A stretch of 42,448 nucleotides of DNA from XYB1-FULL-44-23 sp964441445 (lineage in GTDB: Bacteria; Patescibacteriota; Microgenomatia; CAZETR01; Amesbacteraceae), in assembly GCA_964441445.1 (NCBI GenBank), contig CAYTYO010000003.1, positions 1 through 42,448 of the forward strand. Direction: 5' to 3'. This document shows, piece after piece, positions 1 through 7,588 of this stretch (the first letter of the stretch is position 1; each line of letters begins with the position of its first letter). A program made the position numbers and the translations under genes. The notes below the pieces were generated by a model that did no database searches, had not been told where the DNA came from, and saw only the letters and a program-made list of their open reading frames with translations.

Positions 1-89
1 GACCGACTGTTGTGTATGCACATCTGCAGGCAACGGGAATAATAAACGATCACACCACCGAATGTTTCCGATATCATCTGCAAAAATAA
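1..89 (+). CDS. tag: DNA-3-methyladenine glycosylase I, C-terminal fragment (cut by window edge)
   Basis: The third frame from the left edge is open to a TAA at 87-89 and encodes 28 residues starting PTVVYAHLQATGIINDH and ending near CFRYHLQK. This matches the conserved C-terminal part of the Tag family, in which a GPTVVYAFMQAxGxVNDH segment is followed by CF. Tag removes 3-methyladenine from alkylated DNA as the first step of base excision repair. The two bases before the first full codon are GA, consistent with the expected glycine. Only the end of the gene lies in the window, so catalytic residues cannot be checked. The match is short but specific. Confidence 0.72.
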   Translation, partial: PTVVYAHLQATGIINDHTTECFRYHLQK

Positions 90-229
90 CTGACACGGAT
101 TTTGCTTCTTATAAAGATAGAGTACTGACGATGATGCACATAGATTTTTCTGGCATAAAAACAAGTTCTAAATATAAGTTACTAATTATTGGATTGTTGG
201 TTTAAAAAACATGTTATTATCTAGCGGAT
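90..229. promoter_or_regulatory. Intergenic region with promoter for the DUF2130 gene
   Basis: No gene is visible here. A TATTAT hexamer at 215-220 lies nine bases before the ATG at 230, which would give a transcript starting within about two or three bases of the start codon. No Shine-Dalgarno sequence is present. A weak -35 candidate (TTGTTG, 194-199) lies upstream with short spacing. Confidence 0.45.
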
Positions 230-1348
230 ATGGTGAACAGTATTAAGTGCAAAAATTGCGGAGCCGAAATTGAAGTATCGGAAGCTCTGACCCATCAGAT
301 TGAGGAACAGCTGTCAGAGGCCATGGCGATAAAACATAAGAAGGAAATTGAGGAAGCAACAGCTGAAGCGGAAAAGGCTGCAACAAAAAAGGCCGCAACC
401 GAGAATGAAGAATTGAAAGAGAAAAACAGAAAGATGTTGGCTGAAATGACAGAGTCGGAAAAAGCTAAACGGGAAATGCAGCAAGTGATGGAAAGAATGG
501 AGCTAGAGAACCAAAAAAAACTGAATGAAGAAATGGAAAAGATTAGGGATCAGTCGTTGAAAATGGCGCAGGAAAAATCACAAGAGGAATTGGGGCAGCT
601 GAAGAAGCAACTTGAGGACACAAGAATTGCCCTGGACAGCGCTAACTATAAATTGTCGCAAAAGTCGCAGCAGCTGCAAGGAGAAGTAATGGAATTAGAC
701 TTAGAGGTGGCTTTACGCGAAGCCTTCCCCGATGATGAAATTGAACCTGTCGGTAAAGGAGTGCAGGGGGCTGATGTAATTCACCGGGTAAAAGGGAAAT
801 CAGGCCGGGAAGCCGGGATAATTCTGTGGGAAACTAAAGATGCCAAATGGACTGCCTCCTGGCTTGCCAAACTGCGGGAGGATGGCAGGTCTCTTGGGGC
901 AACGGCGTTAGTACTAGCATCCAAAAACTTGCCCAAAGAGGTGGAAAGTTTTGCCGTTGTAGAGGGAGTGGTGGTAACTGCGCCCGAATATATATTATCG
1001 GTTGCCGGAATACTCCGGCGGTCACTGCTGCAAATAGCCCTGGCTAAATTAACGGCTGAACAAAGCAGCGAAAAACTGCAGGAGTTATACGATTACTTAC
1101 AGAGTGAGGCATTTCGACACAGGTTTGAGTCGTTTGCTGAGGGGGTAAGAGGACTACACGAAGATTTAGAAACCGAAAAAAGAGCGATGGAACGGGTGTG
1201 GAAACGGCGGGAAATGCAGATAAAAAGGGTGTCCGTAAATATTTCCCGAATGTACGGTGAACTGCAAGGAGTGATGGGAAACACACTACCGGAAATATCC
1301 GTATTATCACTACCTGAGGTGACGGAAAAAGAAGAGGAAATAAGTTAG
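230..1348 (+). CDS. DUF2130 domain protein with N-terminal zinc ribbon and coiled coil
   Basis: This 372-residue protein begins with a CKNCG half zinc knuckle (residues 7-11), followed by a highly charged Glu/Lys-rich helix predicted as a coiled coil from about residue 20 to 160. The DUF2130 core occupies about 165-330 and includes the stretch GADVIHRVKG and the ILWETKDAKWTASWLAKLREDGR region. The ETK residues resemble the D/E-x-K part of a restriction-like nuclease core, which is an inference; the family has no settled function. It is cytoplasmic, with no signal or membrane segment. It stands alone, is convergent with the DsbA-like gene, and is probably leaderless. Confidence 0.85.
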   Translation: MVNSIKCKNCGAEIEVSEALTHQIEEQLSEAMAIKHKKEIEEATAEAEKAATKKAATENEELKEKNRKMLAEMTESEKAKREMQQVMERMELENQKKLNEEMEKIRDQSLKMAQEKSQEELGQLKKQLEDTRIALDSANYKLSQKSQQLQGEVMELDLEVALREAFPDDEIEPVGKGVQGADVIHRVKGKSGREAGIILWETKDAKWTASWLAKLREDGRSLGATALVLASKNLPKEVESFAVVEGVVVTAPEYILSVAGILRRSLLQIALAKLTAEQSSEKLQELYDYLQSEAFRHRFESFAEGVRGLHEDLETEKRAMERVWKRREMQIKRVSVNISRMYGELQGVMGNTLPEISVLSLPEVTEKEEEIS

Positions 1349-1352
1349 TTTT

Positions 1353-2003
1353 TTACTGAACAAGAGCTTGATCAATGGCTGCTTTCAGGCTGTCATAGCC
1401 AAGTGAAGAATTGTACATTTTCCCGTTGAGGAAAAAGGTGGGGGTAGCATCGACACCCAATAGATTTCCATCCCGGATATCGTTTGTAATGCGATCGTTT
1501 AATTCCGTAGCGGACATGTCAGCGGTAAATTTATCCACATCAAGTCCGATTTGAGCGGCATAACCTTTAAATTTTTCATCAGCGGACACGCCAGTGGACC
1601 AATCCGGCTGATTAGAAAAGAGCAGGGTGTACATTTCCCAATATTTACCCTGGATAGCTGCGGATTCCGCAGCAAGGGCAGCCTTTTTGGCGAATTTATG
1701 CTGAGGAAGGGGAAAATTTCTGTAGACGAAATTTAAGCTGCCGGCATAGTCAGACTTAATTCTTTCTATTGTGGGGAATGCTCCGGCACAGGCCGGACAC
1801 TGAAAATCACCAAATTCGACTAATGTGACCCTGGCTGATTCGGTTGCCGTCTGCTGACTATAATCACGAATAAGTTGGGCTTCACCTGAAGTTACTGTTT
1901 CCGGTGAGGACGGAGAACCCCGGGTAAGAAGAAAAACTCCGACTAAAGTCACTGCCAATGTCGCCAACCCACCGAAAATAATTATTTTAAGTTCTTTGGT
2001 CAT
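1353..2003 (-). CDS. DsbA-family thiol:disulfide oxidoreductase, membrane-anchored
   Basis: This 216-residue protein has one N-terminal membrane segment (about 7-27) and a thioredoxin fold with helical insertion. The active site is CPAC at residues 69-72, after FGDFQ, and the cis-proline loop is TPTFFLNGK near residues 187-195. It should act outside the membrane, introducing disulfides into exported proteins. Its start codon overlaps the end of the DsbB gene by 17 bases, so the oxidase and its membrane re-oxidant are translated as a pair. It is a Thioredoxin_4 (DsbA/BdbD-like) protein; an isomerase-like role is less likely because there is no dimerisation domain. Confidence 0.92.
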   Translation of the reverse strand: MTKELKIIIFGGLATLAVTLVGVFLLTRGSPSSPETVTSGEAQLIRDYSQQTATESARVTLVEFGDFQCPACAGAFPTIERIKSDYAGSLNFVYRNFPLPQHKFAKKAALAAESAAIQGKYWEMYTLLFSNQPDWSTGVSADEKFKGYAAQIGLDVDKFTADMSATELNDRITNDIRDGNLLGVDATPTFFLNGKMYNSSLGYDSLKAAIDQALVQ

Positions 2004-2400
2004 TCCGGAATGATTTGATACTAAGAAATAAGCAAACGTTAATAACTGTCAGAGCCGCAAAGGAGAGAAAAGGAATGGTGATAAAGCCGAAATATTCGAT
2101 AAACTTAGTGGTGCACGATACACCTGCCAAACAGGGAGCCGCGCTTTCAGGGATAAGTTGGTAATAGAGTAAATTGTGATAAATAGAAATTGCCCAACCG
2201 ATAAGCGAAAGCGGTAAAACATAATAGGCAATGTCCCGACTGCGGCGAATAATTCCAACAGCTAAAAATATTACGAGCGGGTAAATAGTTATGCGCTGGT
2301 ACCAGCAGAGAACACAAGGCGGGTAGTGAAGAATTTCGCTGAAATATAAACTGCCAATAGTGGCGACGAGTGCCTGAAACCAAGCAATGTATAAAAACAT
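1987..2400 (-). CDS. DsbB-family disulfide bond formation protein
   Basis: The product is 137 residues when started at 2400. It is a four-helix membrane protein with the DsbB signature CVLCWYQR (Cys29/Cys32) and a second cysteine pair, Cys90 and Cys96, in the second outer loop. This is the arrangement used to re-oxidise DsbA with quinone. An upstream in-frame extension of 20 residues is possible, but TATAGT at 2410-2415 with a preceding TG (extended -10) sits nine bases before the 2400 ATG. That favours 2400 and a nearly leaderless mRNA. It is coupled to the DsbA gene by a 17-base overlap. Confidence 0.9.
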   Translation of the reverse strand: MFLYIAWFQALVATIGSLYFSEILHYPPCVLCWYQRITIYPLVIFLAVGIIRRSRDIAYYVLPLSLIGWAISIYHNLLYYQLIPESAAPCLAGVSCTTKFIEYFGFITIPFLSFAALTVINVCLFLSIKSFRNDQRT

Positions 2401-2432
2401 ATTTTTATGACTATAGCACAAGACTTTTGGTT

Positions 2433-2471
2433 TTCTTTCCCCCTTGAAATGATAACCCAAGGGGGAAAGAA
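2433..2471. repeat. Perfect 14-bp inverted repeat downstream of the cupredoxin gene
   Basis: The arms 2433-2446 (TTCTTTCCCCCTTG) and 2458-2471 are perfect reverse complements with an 11-base loop. The hairpin lies 10 bases after the cupredoxin stop and 18 bases upstream of the DsbB -10. No T-tract follows on either strand, so it is not a classic intrinsic terminator. It could stall polymerase, protect a 3' end or separate the cupredoxin transcript from dsbB. Confidence 0.6.
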
Positions 2472-2480
2472 GAAAACTAA

Positions 2481-2957
2481 CTATTCGACAATAAGTGTAC
2501 CCACCATACCCATTTGCCGATGCTTACCAACACTACAATAAAATTCGAACTCCCCTGTCTGATCCGGGGTAAATTCGACAACGGTCGAAGTATCAGTTAC
2601 CTGTTCTGACTTGACGTTTAGTTCGTCAATTATGAAGTCGTGAGGCATACCGCCTACAGAATTCAGGGTGATTTTTACTTTCTGACCAACTTTGACTTTT
2701 ATCTCATTGGGTTCGAAGTAAAACGAACCGCCTTCTATCGAAAATTCCGTTGCACTTGCCATAGCTGCCGGGGCAGAAGTGGCTGCAACAGCCGTCGTGG
2801 GTTGCACAGTTGTCTGTGAGTCTTCTGCGGGAGCGGATGTTGGTTTTTGAGAAATAAACCAAATCGCTGAAACTACCAATACTATCAAGATAATTATAAA
2901 TAATAATTTACTTTGTTTATCGCCTTGGGATTGATTATCCAAATTATTTTCTTCCAT
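2481..2957 (-). CDS. Membrane-anchored cupredoxin-domain protein
   Basis: The product is 158 residues, with an uncleaved N-terminal membrane anchor (about 17-36), a Ser/Thr/Ala/Pro-rich linker (about 39-70) and a plastocyanin-like cupredoxin domain. Type-1 copper ligands can be placed: His106 in the GGMPHDF loop, then Cys141, His146 and Met151 in YCSVGKHRQMGM, with C-x4-H-x4-M spacing. It likely carries electrons or copper outside the cell membrane. The start at 2957 is chosen because AAAGGAGGTG lies 9 bases upstream; an upstream GTG falls inside this Shine-Dalgarno sequence and cannot be the start. The DsbA/DsbB genes follow on the same strand, and copper handling and disulfide formation often travel together. 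Confidence 0.9.
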   Translation of the reverse strand: MEENNLDNQSQGDKQSKLLFIIILIVLVVSAIWFISQKPTSAPAEDSQTTVQPTTAVAATSAPAAMASATEFSIEGGSFYFEPNEIKVKVGQKVKITLNSVGGMPHDFIIDELNVKSEQVTDTSTVVEFTPDQTGEFEFYCSVGKHRQMGMVGTLIVE

Positions 2958-2983
2958 GAAACTTATCACCTCCTTTCATTATC

Positions 2984-3163
2984 CTATGTAAACAATGCTT
3001 TACATTGTAACAAATATTTTTCGTTCTGCCAGTAAACGTTTGTGCTACTCGTGGCCCTCAAGACTAAAAGCGACTTTTTTAAGAGACGGGAGAAAATCCC
3101 GTCTCGTTTCCTGGCATCTCCACCGTTTGCGATGTATCTGGGAATGATCAGTTTCGATTGCAT
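2984..3163 (-). CDS. Possible 59-residue small protein upstream of cupredoxin
   Basis: A 60-codon frame starts at ATG 3163 and ends 26 bases before the cupredoxin start. Its Shine-Dalgarno sequence AAAGGAGGTGA, eight bases from the ATG, is nearly identical to that of the cupredoxin gene. The product begins MQSKLIIPRYIANGG, is basic, and contains no membrane segment or family I recognise. A perfect 9-bp inverted repeat (3083-3091 with 3097-3105) lies inside the frame, so this stretch could instead be an RNA leader. Coding is supported mainly by the ribosome binding site and the operon position. Confidence 0.45.
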   Translation of the reverse strand: MQSKLIIPRYIANGGDARKRDGIFSRLLKKSLLVLRATSSTNVYWQNEKYLLQCKALFT

Positions 3164-3258
3164 TTATCTCACCTCCTTTCCTTTCTCATTGCAAAAAATA
3201 CATTACAATAGAAAACTGAAAAATAGCTTAAGTTATAAGTCCGGGGCTTTACAAAAGA

Positions 3259-3657
3259 TTATTTTGTGACAATTCCTCTTGCTGACAAGTCTTTTTCCGT
3301 TTCAAATTCAAGATAATTTTGAGTAAGCTCCTCGCCCTTTGAAATGTCTCTTGTTGCAACCAAATATGCGTCTTTATAATTTTTATTCTGTGTAATTGTT
3401 GCGTCGATTGAATGATTTACAAATCTAGTTACATCAAAATCGCTATGCCAAACATTATTTGTCTTGTCGAAAAAGCCCCACCATCTCATTTCCCGTTTTT
3501 CACTTTCGCTTAAAGTATCAAACTGAGCTTTGGAAATATTTATATCCAACAAGGGGCTGGCGGTATAAATCAACTGACCCTGTTTGATATCTTCGTCAGC
3601 AAATAGTCCAATGCCATGTAAATCGGATGCTTTAAGCCGATATTTGATATGAATCAT
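3259..3657 (-). CDS. SET-domain protein (putative lysine methyltransferase)
   Basis: The product of 132 residues is essentially one SET domain. It has the N-terminal GIGLFA motif, the RFVNHS motif in the middle and EELTQNYLEF near the end, the pseudoknot residues that bind S-adenosylmethionine and form the active site. No post-SET cysteines are present. Bacterial SET proteins of this size are found across CPR genomes; targets are unknown. An in-frame start six codons upstream exists, but TATAAT at 3665-3670 lies inside that extension and seven bases before ATG 3657, so 3657 is preferred as a leaderless start. Confidence 0.88.
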   Translation of the reverse strand: MIHIKYRLKASDLHGIGLFADEDIKQGQLIYTASPLLDINISKAQFDTLSESEKREMRWWGFFDKTNNVWHSDFDVTRFVNHSIDATITQNKNYKDAYLVATRDISKGEELTQNYLEFETEKDLSARGIVTK

Positions 3658-3730
3658 CAAGCTGATTATACCCATATCGGTTACTAATTAGAACTGCAGT
3701 AACCGTAACTGCAGGTATAATTTTAAGGAA
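3658..3730. promoter_or_regulatory. Divergent promoter with palindrome between SET and methyltransferase genes
   Basis: Two TATAAT boxes face away from each other: 3665-3670 for the minus-strand SET gene and 3716-3721 for the plus-strand methyltransferase gene. Both lie 7-9 bases before the start codon. Between them, 3694-3700 (CTGCAGT) and 3708-3714 (ACTGCAG) form an inverted repeat separated by 7 bases, next to the plus-strand -10. This is a plausible operator for a dimeric regulator; no such regulator can be named from the window. Confidence 0.6.
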
Positions 3731-4465
3731 ATGAAAAAACATGATGAAAAAGAGCTGATAAAAATTTGGAGCCGGGAAGCTGAAAATTACGTCACTGAGG
3801 CTGATAACAGTCCTGATTACCTGGCACATTTCCAAGTTATAGAAGAGGCCATGGGTGACGTGAAAGGTAAAAAAATTGTGGATGTGGGTAGCGGAACAGG
3901 TATTACATCCGGTTACTTAGCAGCTAAAGGTGCGGAGGTTCATTTGGTGGATATTTCACAGACAGCGTTAGATTTCGGGAAAAAATATTTTGTCGGGAAA
4001 AATCTGCTTGTAACCACGCATAAACAAAATGCATTCAAAATGACATTTGCGGCCAATACATTTGATGTCGCGTGGAACGGCGGAGTGATAGAACATTTTT
4101 CGGATGAAGAAAAAATTAAAATGATTAAAGCAATGTGGAAAATAATTAAACCCGGCGGAGTACTGGTTATAACTGTCCCAAATGCACACGATTTACCGTT
4201 TATGGCGGCTAAGCAATTATTATTGCTGCGGAAAAAATGGGCTTTCGGTGAGGAAGACGATCTGACGGCGGGCAGGATGCGAAAATTAGCTGAGGCTGCA
4301 GGGATAAAGAAATATTCTATAACTGCATATAATCCGATTGTGGGCTGGTGGTTTTTCCCTTACGGGAGAGAGTTGACGAATTTGTTAGGATTAAACACGG
4401 TAAAAATGCATAAACTGACATGGTTTATGGGTCATAATCTTGTCTTTAAAGCAATAAAAGCGTAA
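3731..4465 (+). CDS. Class I SAM-dependent methyltransferase
   Basis: This 244-residue protein has the Rossmann methyltransferase motif I VDVGSGTG at about residues 50-57, an acidic residue after strand 2 (HLVDIS), a WNGGVIEHF segment typical of motif IV, and a KPGGVLVITVP strand. It matches the Methyltransf_11/UbiE-like group. Substrate cannot be told; the C-terminal part is hydrophobic and aromatic. It lies 15 bases upstream of the secreted protein gene and is divergent from the SET gene across a shared palindrome. The start at 3731 has TATAAT nine bases upstream and a weak AAGGAA. Confidence 0.88.
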   Translation: MKKHDEKELIKIWSREAENYVTEADNSPDYLAHFQVIEEAMGDVKGKKIVDVGSGTGITSGYLAAKGAEVHLVDISQTALDFGKKYFVGKNLLVTTHKQNAFKMTFAANTFDVAWNGGVIEHFSDEEKIKMIKAMWKIIKPGGVLVITVPNAHDLPFMAAKQLLLLRKKWAFGEEDDLTAGRMRKLAEAAGIKKYSITAYNPIVGWWFFPYGRELTNLLGLNTVKMHKLTWFMGHNLVFKAIKA

Positions 4466-4480
4466 ATTCTAGTTCTCTAA

Positions 4481-5050
4481 ATGAAAAAGATAATTATTAT
4501 ATGTGCGGTTGTGCTATTGGCGATTGGGTTGTTAACTGTAAAGTTCTCCAGCGGAAAGAATGATACAGCGGTAAAGCAGCCCGGAGAAGAAACCACAAAA
4601 GAGGTGTCCGGTGACGTTTCGCTGGATGCGGCACTGGCAACAGGGCAGGATTTTTTCTGCACTTTCAAGGAAAAGGATTCCGACGATGCCGGAACAATAT
4701 TTGTATCGGGTAATAAATTCCGGGCCAACTTTGAAGGTGAAGTGCAGGGAAATAAAACCCAAACACATATGGCGTTTGACGGAGACTGGTATTACGTCTG
4801 GATGTCTTCGGGAATGCCATTTAAGATGAAGGCCGACTTAGTAAAAGACGGGAGCGGGACACAGACTATTCAGGAAGCGGTGAAAAAGTCGATTAATCCT
4901 ACTAAAAAGGCGGAAGTAATTTGCATGCCGTGGGAAAAGAATGAGGATATCCTGGCTCTGCCAAAGGGGATGGAATTTACTGACCTGTCGACAATTATGA
5001 ATAATCAGGTTTCTCCGATACCAACAGCCAGCTCGTCAGCGGGAGAATAA
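4481..5050 (+). CDS. Secreted or anchored protein of unknown function
   Basis: The 189-residue product starts MKKIIIICAVVLLAIGLLTVK, a signal anchor. A cysteine at residue 8 is inside the hydrophobic stretch without a clear lipobox. The rest alternates strands (FFCTFKEKD, GTIFVSGNKFRANFEG, MAFDGDWYYVWM), suggesting a beta-sandwich or LolA-like shell that could bind lipid or peptide; this is inference. The C-terminus is low-complexity Pro/Thr/Ser. It follows the methyltransferase by 15 bases, and its last 15 bases overlap the convergent ATPase gene. Confidence 0.75.
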   Translation: MKKIIIICAVVLLAIGLLTVKFSSGKNDTAVKQPGEETTKEVSGDVSLDAALATGQDFFCTFKEKDSDDAGTIFVSGNKFRANFEGEVQGNKTQTHMAFDGDWYYVWMSSGMPFKMKADLVKDGSGTQTIQEAVKKSINPTKKAEVICMPWEKNEDILALPKGMEFTDLSTIMNNQVSPIPTASSSAGE

Positions 5051-7570
5051 TTTAATTATTTCAAACCAGATTATCCCGACAATTCCTGCCAGAGCCACTA
5101 AACCCAAATCCCCACCGGAGAGAGGGGCGAAATGAAACAGTTCACGTAAAGCCGGAATGTAAAGCAAGGATAATAGAAGTAAGACCGCTGAGATGAGGAC
5201 AATATAAAGTGAGGTGTTTTTGGTTCTGATGATGGAAATCAGGTGCCGGGACCAGGAAATGTTGGAAACAATAAGCAAAAGGTTAGAGAAGACGAGAGCA
5301 GAAAAGGTCAGGGTGCGAATGATGTCGGGATCTGTACCTTTGGAAAGGGAATAAAAATAGACAGATGCCACTAATCCCAAAATGCTGGCGCCCTGCAACA
5401 AAGCGCCCAGGATGCTACGGCGATTGAACAGAGAGACATGCAAATTCCGTGGCGGCCTATTCATAACGTCTGCTTCTTCTTTTTCAGCTTCAAAGACGAT
5501 GGAACAACTCGGATCGATAATCAATTCCAGAAAGGCAATGTGAGCCGGAAAAAGAACTATGGGCAAGTTAAATACGACCGGTAAGAGTGAGATACCAGCT
5601 ATAGGAATATGAACAGCAAAGATATAACTCATGGCTTTTTGGAGGTTGTCGTAAATGCGGCGGCCCATACGAACAGCCTGGACAATGGAGGTGAAATCGT
5701 CGTCGAGCAAGACCAGGTCCGCTGCTTCCCGGGCGACATCGGTTCCCCTTTGACCCATGGCAATACCAATGTGAGCCGATTTCAGCGCCGGGGCATCGTT
5801 AACGCCATCACCTGTCATGGCGACTATCTCGCCGTTCGATTTGAAGGCATTGACCAGGAGGAGTTTCTGCTCGGGCAGGACCCGGGCAAAAATATTAACC
5901 GACTTTATTTTTTCGGCCAGTTCGGTGTCGGAAAGAGCCCTGATTTCATCCCCGGTCATAACCTGGCCGGAGTTTTTCAAACCGATGGCCGATCCGACAT
6001 ATTTTGCGGTACCGGGATAATCCCCTGTAATCATGACGACGCGGATACCGGCCCGATAACATTCACCGAGAGCCGGAGCAACCGTCTCTCTGACAGGGTC
6101 CACAAACCCTAAGAGACCCGCAAATTTGAAGTTGTAGTCATGCTGGGATGAAGGAAGCTCACTGCGGTTATAAGTGGAGTGGGCAACACCAAGAAGGCGC
6201 ATGCCGGACCCGGCTAGTTTGTTTACTTCGGCCAAGAGCCGGGACTTTTGAGCAGGAGTGAAATGACAGAGTTCGGCTATCGCTTCCGGGGAACCTTTAG
6301 CAGCAATTAAAAAAGAGTGGGAAGAAGGAGCCCGCCAGACATGGGATAAAGCCGTAAGCTTGTCGGAAAGCGGATAGGCTTTCACCAGTTTCCAATCGGT
6401 TAATTCAGCTTTTAATTGCGGAGACTGAACCATAGCGGTACGATGGATCTCTTTCTCCAACGGGTCAAACGGATCCTCAAGACTGGCCAAAACGGAAAAC
6501 TTCAAAAGTCTTTCCAGCGACGGCGAAAGAGGTTGCGGAGCAGAAGTAAGTTTCAGACTTGAAGTACCAGCGGAGAGATGGGCCAAGTGCATTTTATTAA
6601 AAGTAATCGTACCCGTTTTGTCGACGCATAAAACCGTAGCTCCACCTAAGGTTTCAATGGAAGCCGTTTTACGGGTTAAGACCTGGTGCTTCGACATGCG
6701 CCAAGCACCCAGGGTAAGAAAAACAACCAAAACAACAGAAAATTCCTCCGGCAGGAGCGACATGCTCAAGGTTAAACCAGAAAGTAAACCCTGAAGCCAT
6801 TCATTACGGCCGAAGCCATAAATTCCCACTACCAGTAAACACAAAAGAATTCCTATGATGCTGAAGTTTTTGACAATTTTTTGAGTTTCTTTTCTCAATA
6901 AAGTGTCTTCTTCCTCAATCGTTTCAAGTGCGCGTCCGATTTTGCCCATTTGGGTAGCAGGTCCGGTATAAACCGCTTTGATTAAAGCCTGACCGGCAGT
7001 AACCAATGTGCCGGAGAAAACAAACGGCAGATTCTCCCCGCCCGGGTGAACCAGGGGCGCCTTACCATCCCATTCGGTTTTCCGAACTGATAAGGATTCG
7101 CCTGTAAGCAATGACTCATCGACCTGGATATTGAAGGCAGAAATGACCACGCCGTCTGCCGGAACCCGATCCCCTTCACGAAGCAAAATAATGTCGTCTA
7201 CGACCACTTCCCGACCCGGAATACGCTGTTGGTGACCGTCCCTGATAACCAGTGCCCGAGGGCTGGCGAGATTTTTCAGGGCGGTAAGAGCACGTTCCGT
7301 TTTGTGCTCCTGATACAGAGTAATACCTATAACAACAAGTATGGCTACCAACAACATGAGTGAGTCGCTAAGTTCACCCAAAAAAAGATAAATTAAGCCT
7401 GCTGCTAAAAGGAGCAACAACATCGGTTCTTTGAGAACCTCGAATAAAAGGGTGAAGATATTTCGTTTTTTTTGGGAAGGAAGTTCGTTGTAACCGTTGC
7501 GGGAGAGTTTGGCGGAGGCTTCTTTAGAAGATAACCCAGGATTTTTCTCGATGTACTCCCCAATCGTCAT
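5036..7570 (-). CDS. Cation-transporting P-type ATPase (P2 class)
   Basis: The 844-residue protein has the full P-type layout: a cation-ATPase N domain (1-50), membrane helices at about 48-85, TGES at 156-159 in the actuator domain, helices around 235-290, DKTGT at 317-321 with the phosphorylated aspartate, the MITGD and GDGVNDAP hinge motifs, and a C-terminal helical bundle. The fourth helix carries PEEF (about 274-277) in place of PEGLP as in SERCA-type calcium pumps, so ion specificity (Ca2+, Mn2+ or other) is open. TAAGAT lies six bases before the start with an extended -10 TG, consistent with leaderless expression. It is adjacent and co-oriented with the HNH gene, 18 bases apart. Confidence 0.95.
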   Translation of the reverse strand: MTIGEYIEKNPGLSSKEASAKLSRNGYNELPSQKKRNIFTLLFEVLKEPMLLLLLAAGLIYLFLGELSDSLMLLVAILVVIGITLYQEHKTERALTALKNLASPRALVIRDGHQQRIPGREVVVDDIILLREGDRVPADGVVISAFNIQVDESLLTGESLSVRKTEWDGKAPLVHPGGENLPFVFSGTLVTAGQALIKAVYTGPATQMGKIGRALETIEEEDTLLRKETQKIVKNFSIIGILLCLLVVGIYGFGRNEWLQGLLSGLTLSMSLLPEEFSVVLVVFLTLGAWRMSKHQVLTRKTASIETLGGATVLCVDKTGTITFNKMHLAHLSAGTSSLKLTSAPQPLSPSLERLLKFSVLASLEDPFDPLEKEIHRTAMVQSPQLKAELTDWKLVKAYPLSDKLTALSHVWRAPSSHSFLIAAKGSPEAIAELCHFTPAQKSRLLAEVNKLAGSGMRLLGVAHSTYNRSELPSSQHDYNFKFAGLLGFVDPVRETVAPALGECYRAGIRVVMITGDYPGTAKYVGSAIGLKNSGQVMTGDEIRALSDTELAEKIKSVNIFARVLPEQKLLLVNAFKSNGEIVAMTGDGVNDAPALKSAHIGIAMGQRGTDVAREAADLVLLDDDFTSIVQAVRMGRRIYDNLQKAMSYIFAVHIPIAGISLLPVVFNLPIVLFPAHIAFLELIIDPSCSIVFEAEKEEADVMNRPPRNLHVSLFNRRSILGALLQGASILGLVASVYFYSLSKGTDPDIIRTLTFSALVFSNLLLIVSNISWSRHLISIIRTKNTSLYIVLISAVLLLLSLLYIPALRELFHFAPLSGGDLGLVALAGIVGIIWFEIIKLFSR

Positions 7571-7588
7571 GCAAGCATCTTAACAAAC

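Noticed and set aside
3083..3105. Intrinsic terminator at the 9-bp inverted repeat
   Set aside because: Neither strand has a T-tract after the stem.
3042..3269. A 75-codon plus-strand frame between cupredoxin and SET genes
   Set aside because: No ribosome binding site; the minus-strand small ORF has a strong one and a better position.
5609..6112. A 167-codon plus-strand frame inside the P-type ATPase gene
   Set aside because: It lies antisense over the conserved hinge motifs of the ATPase and shows no family features.
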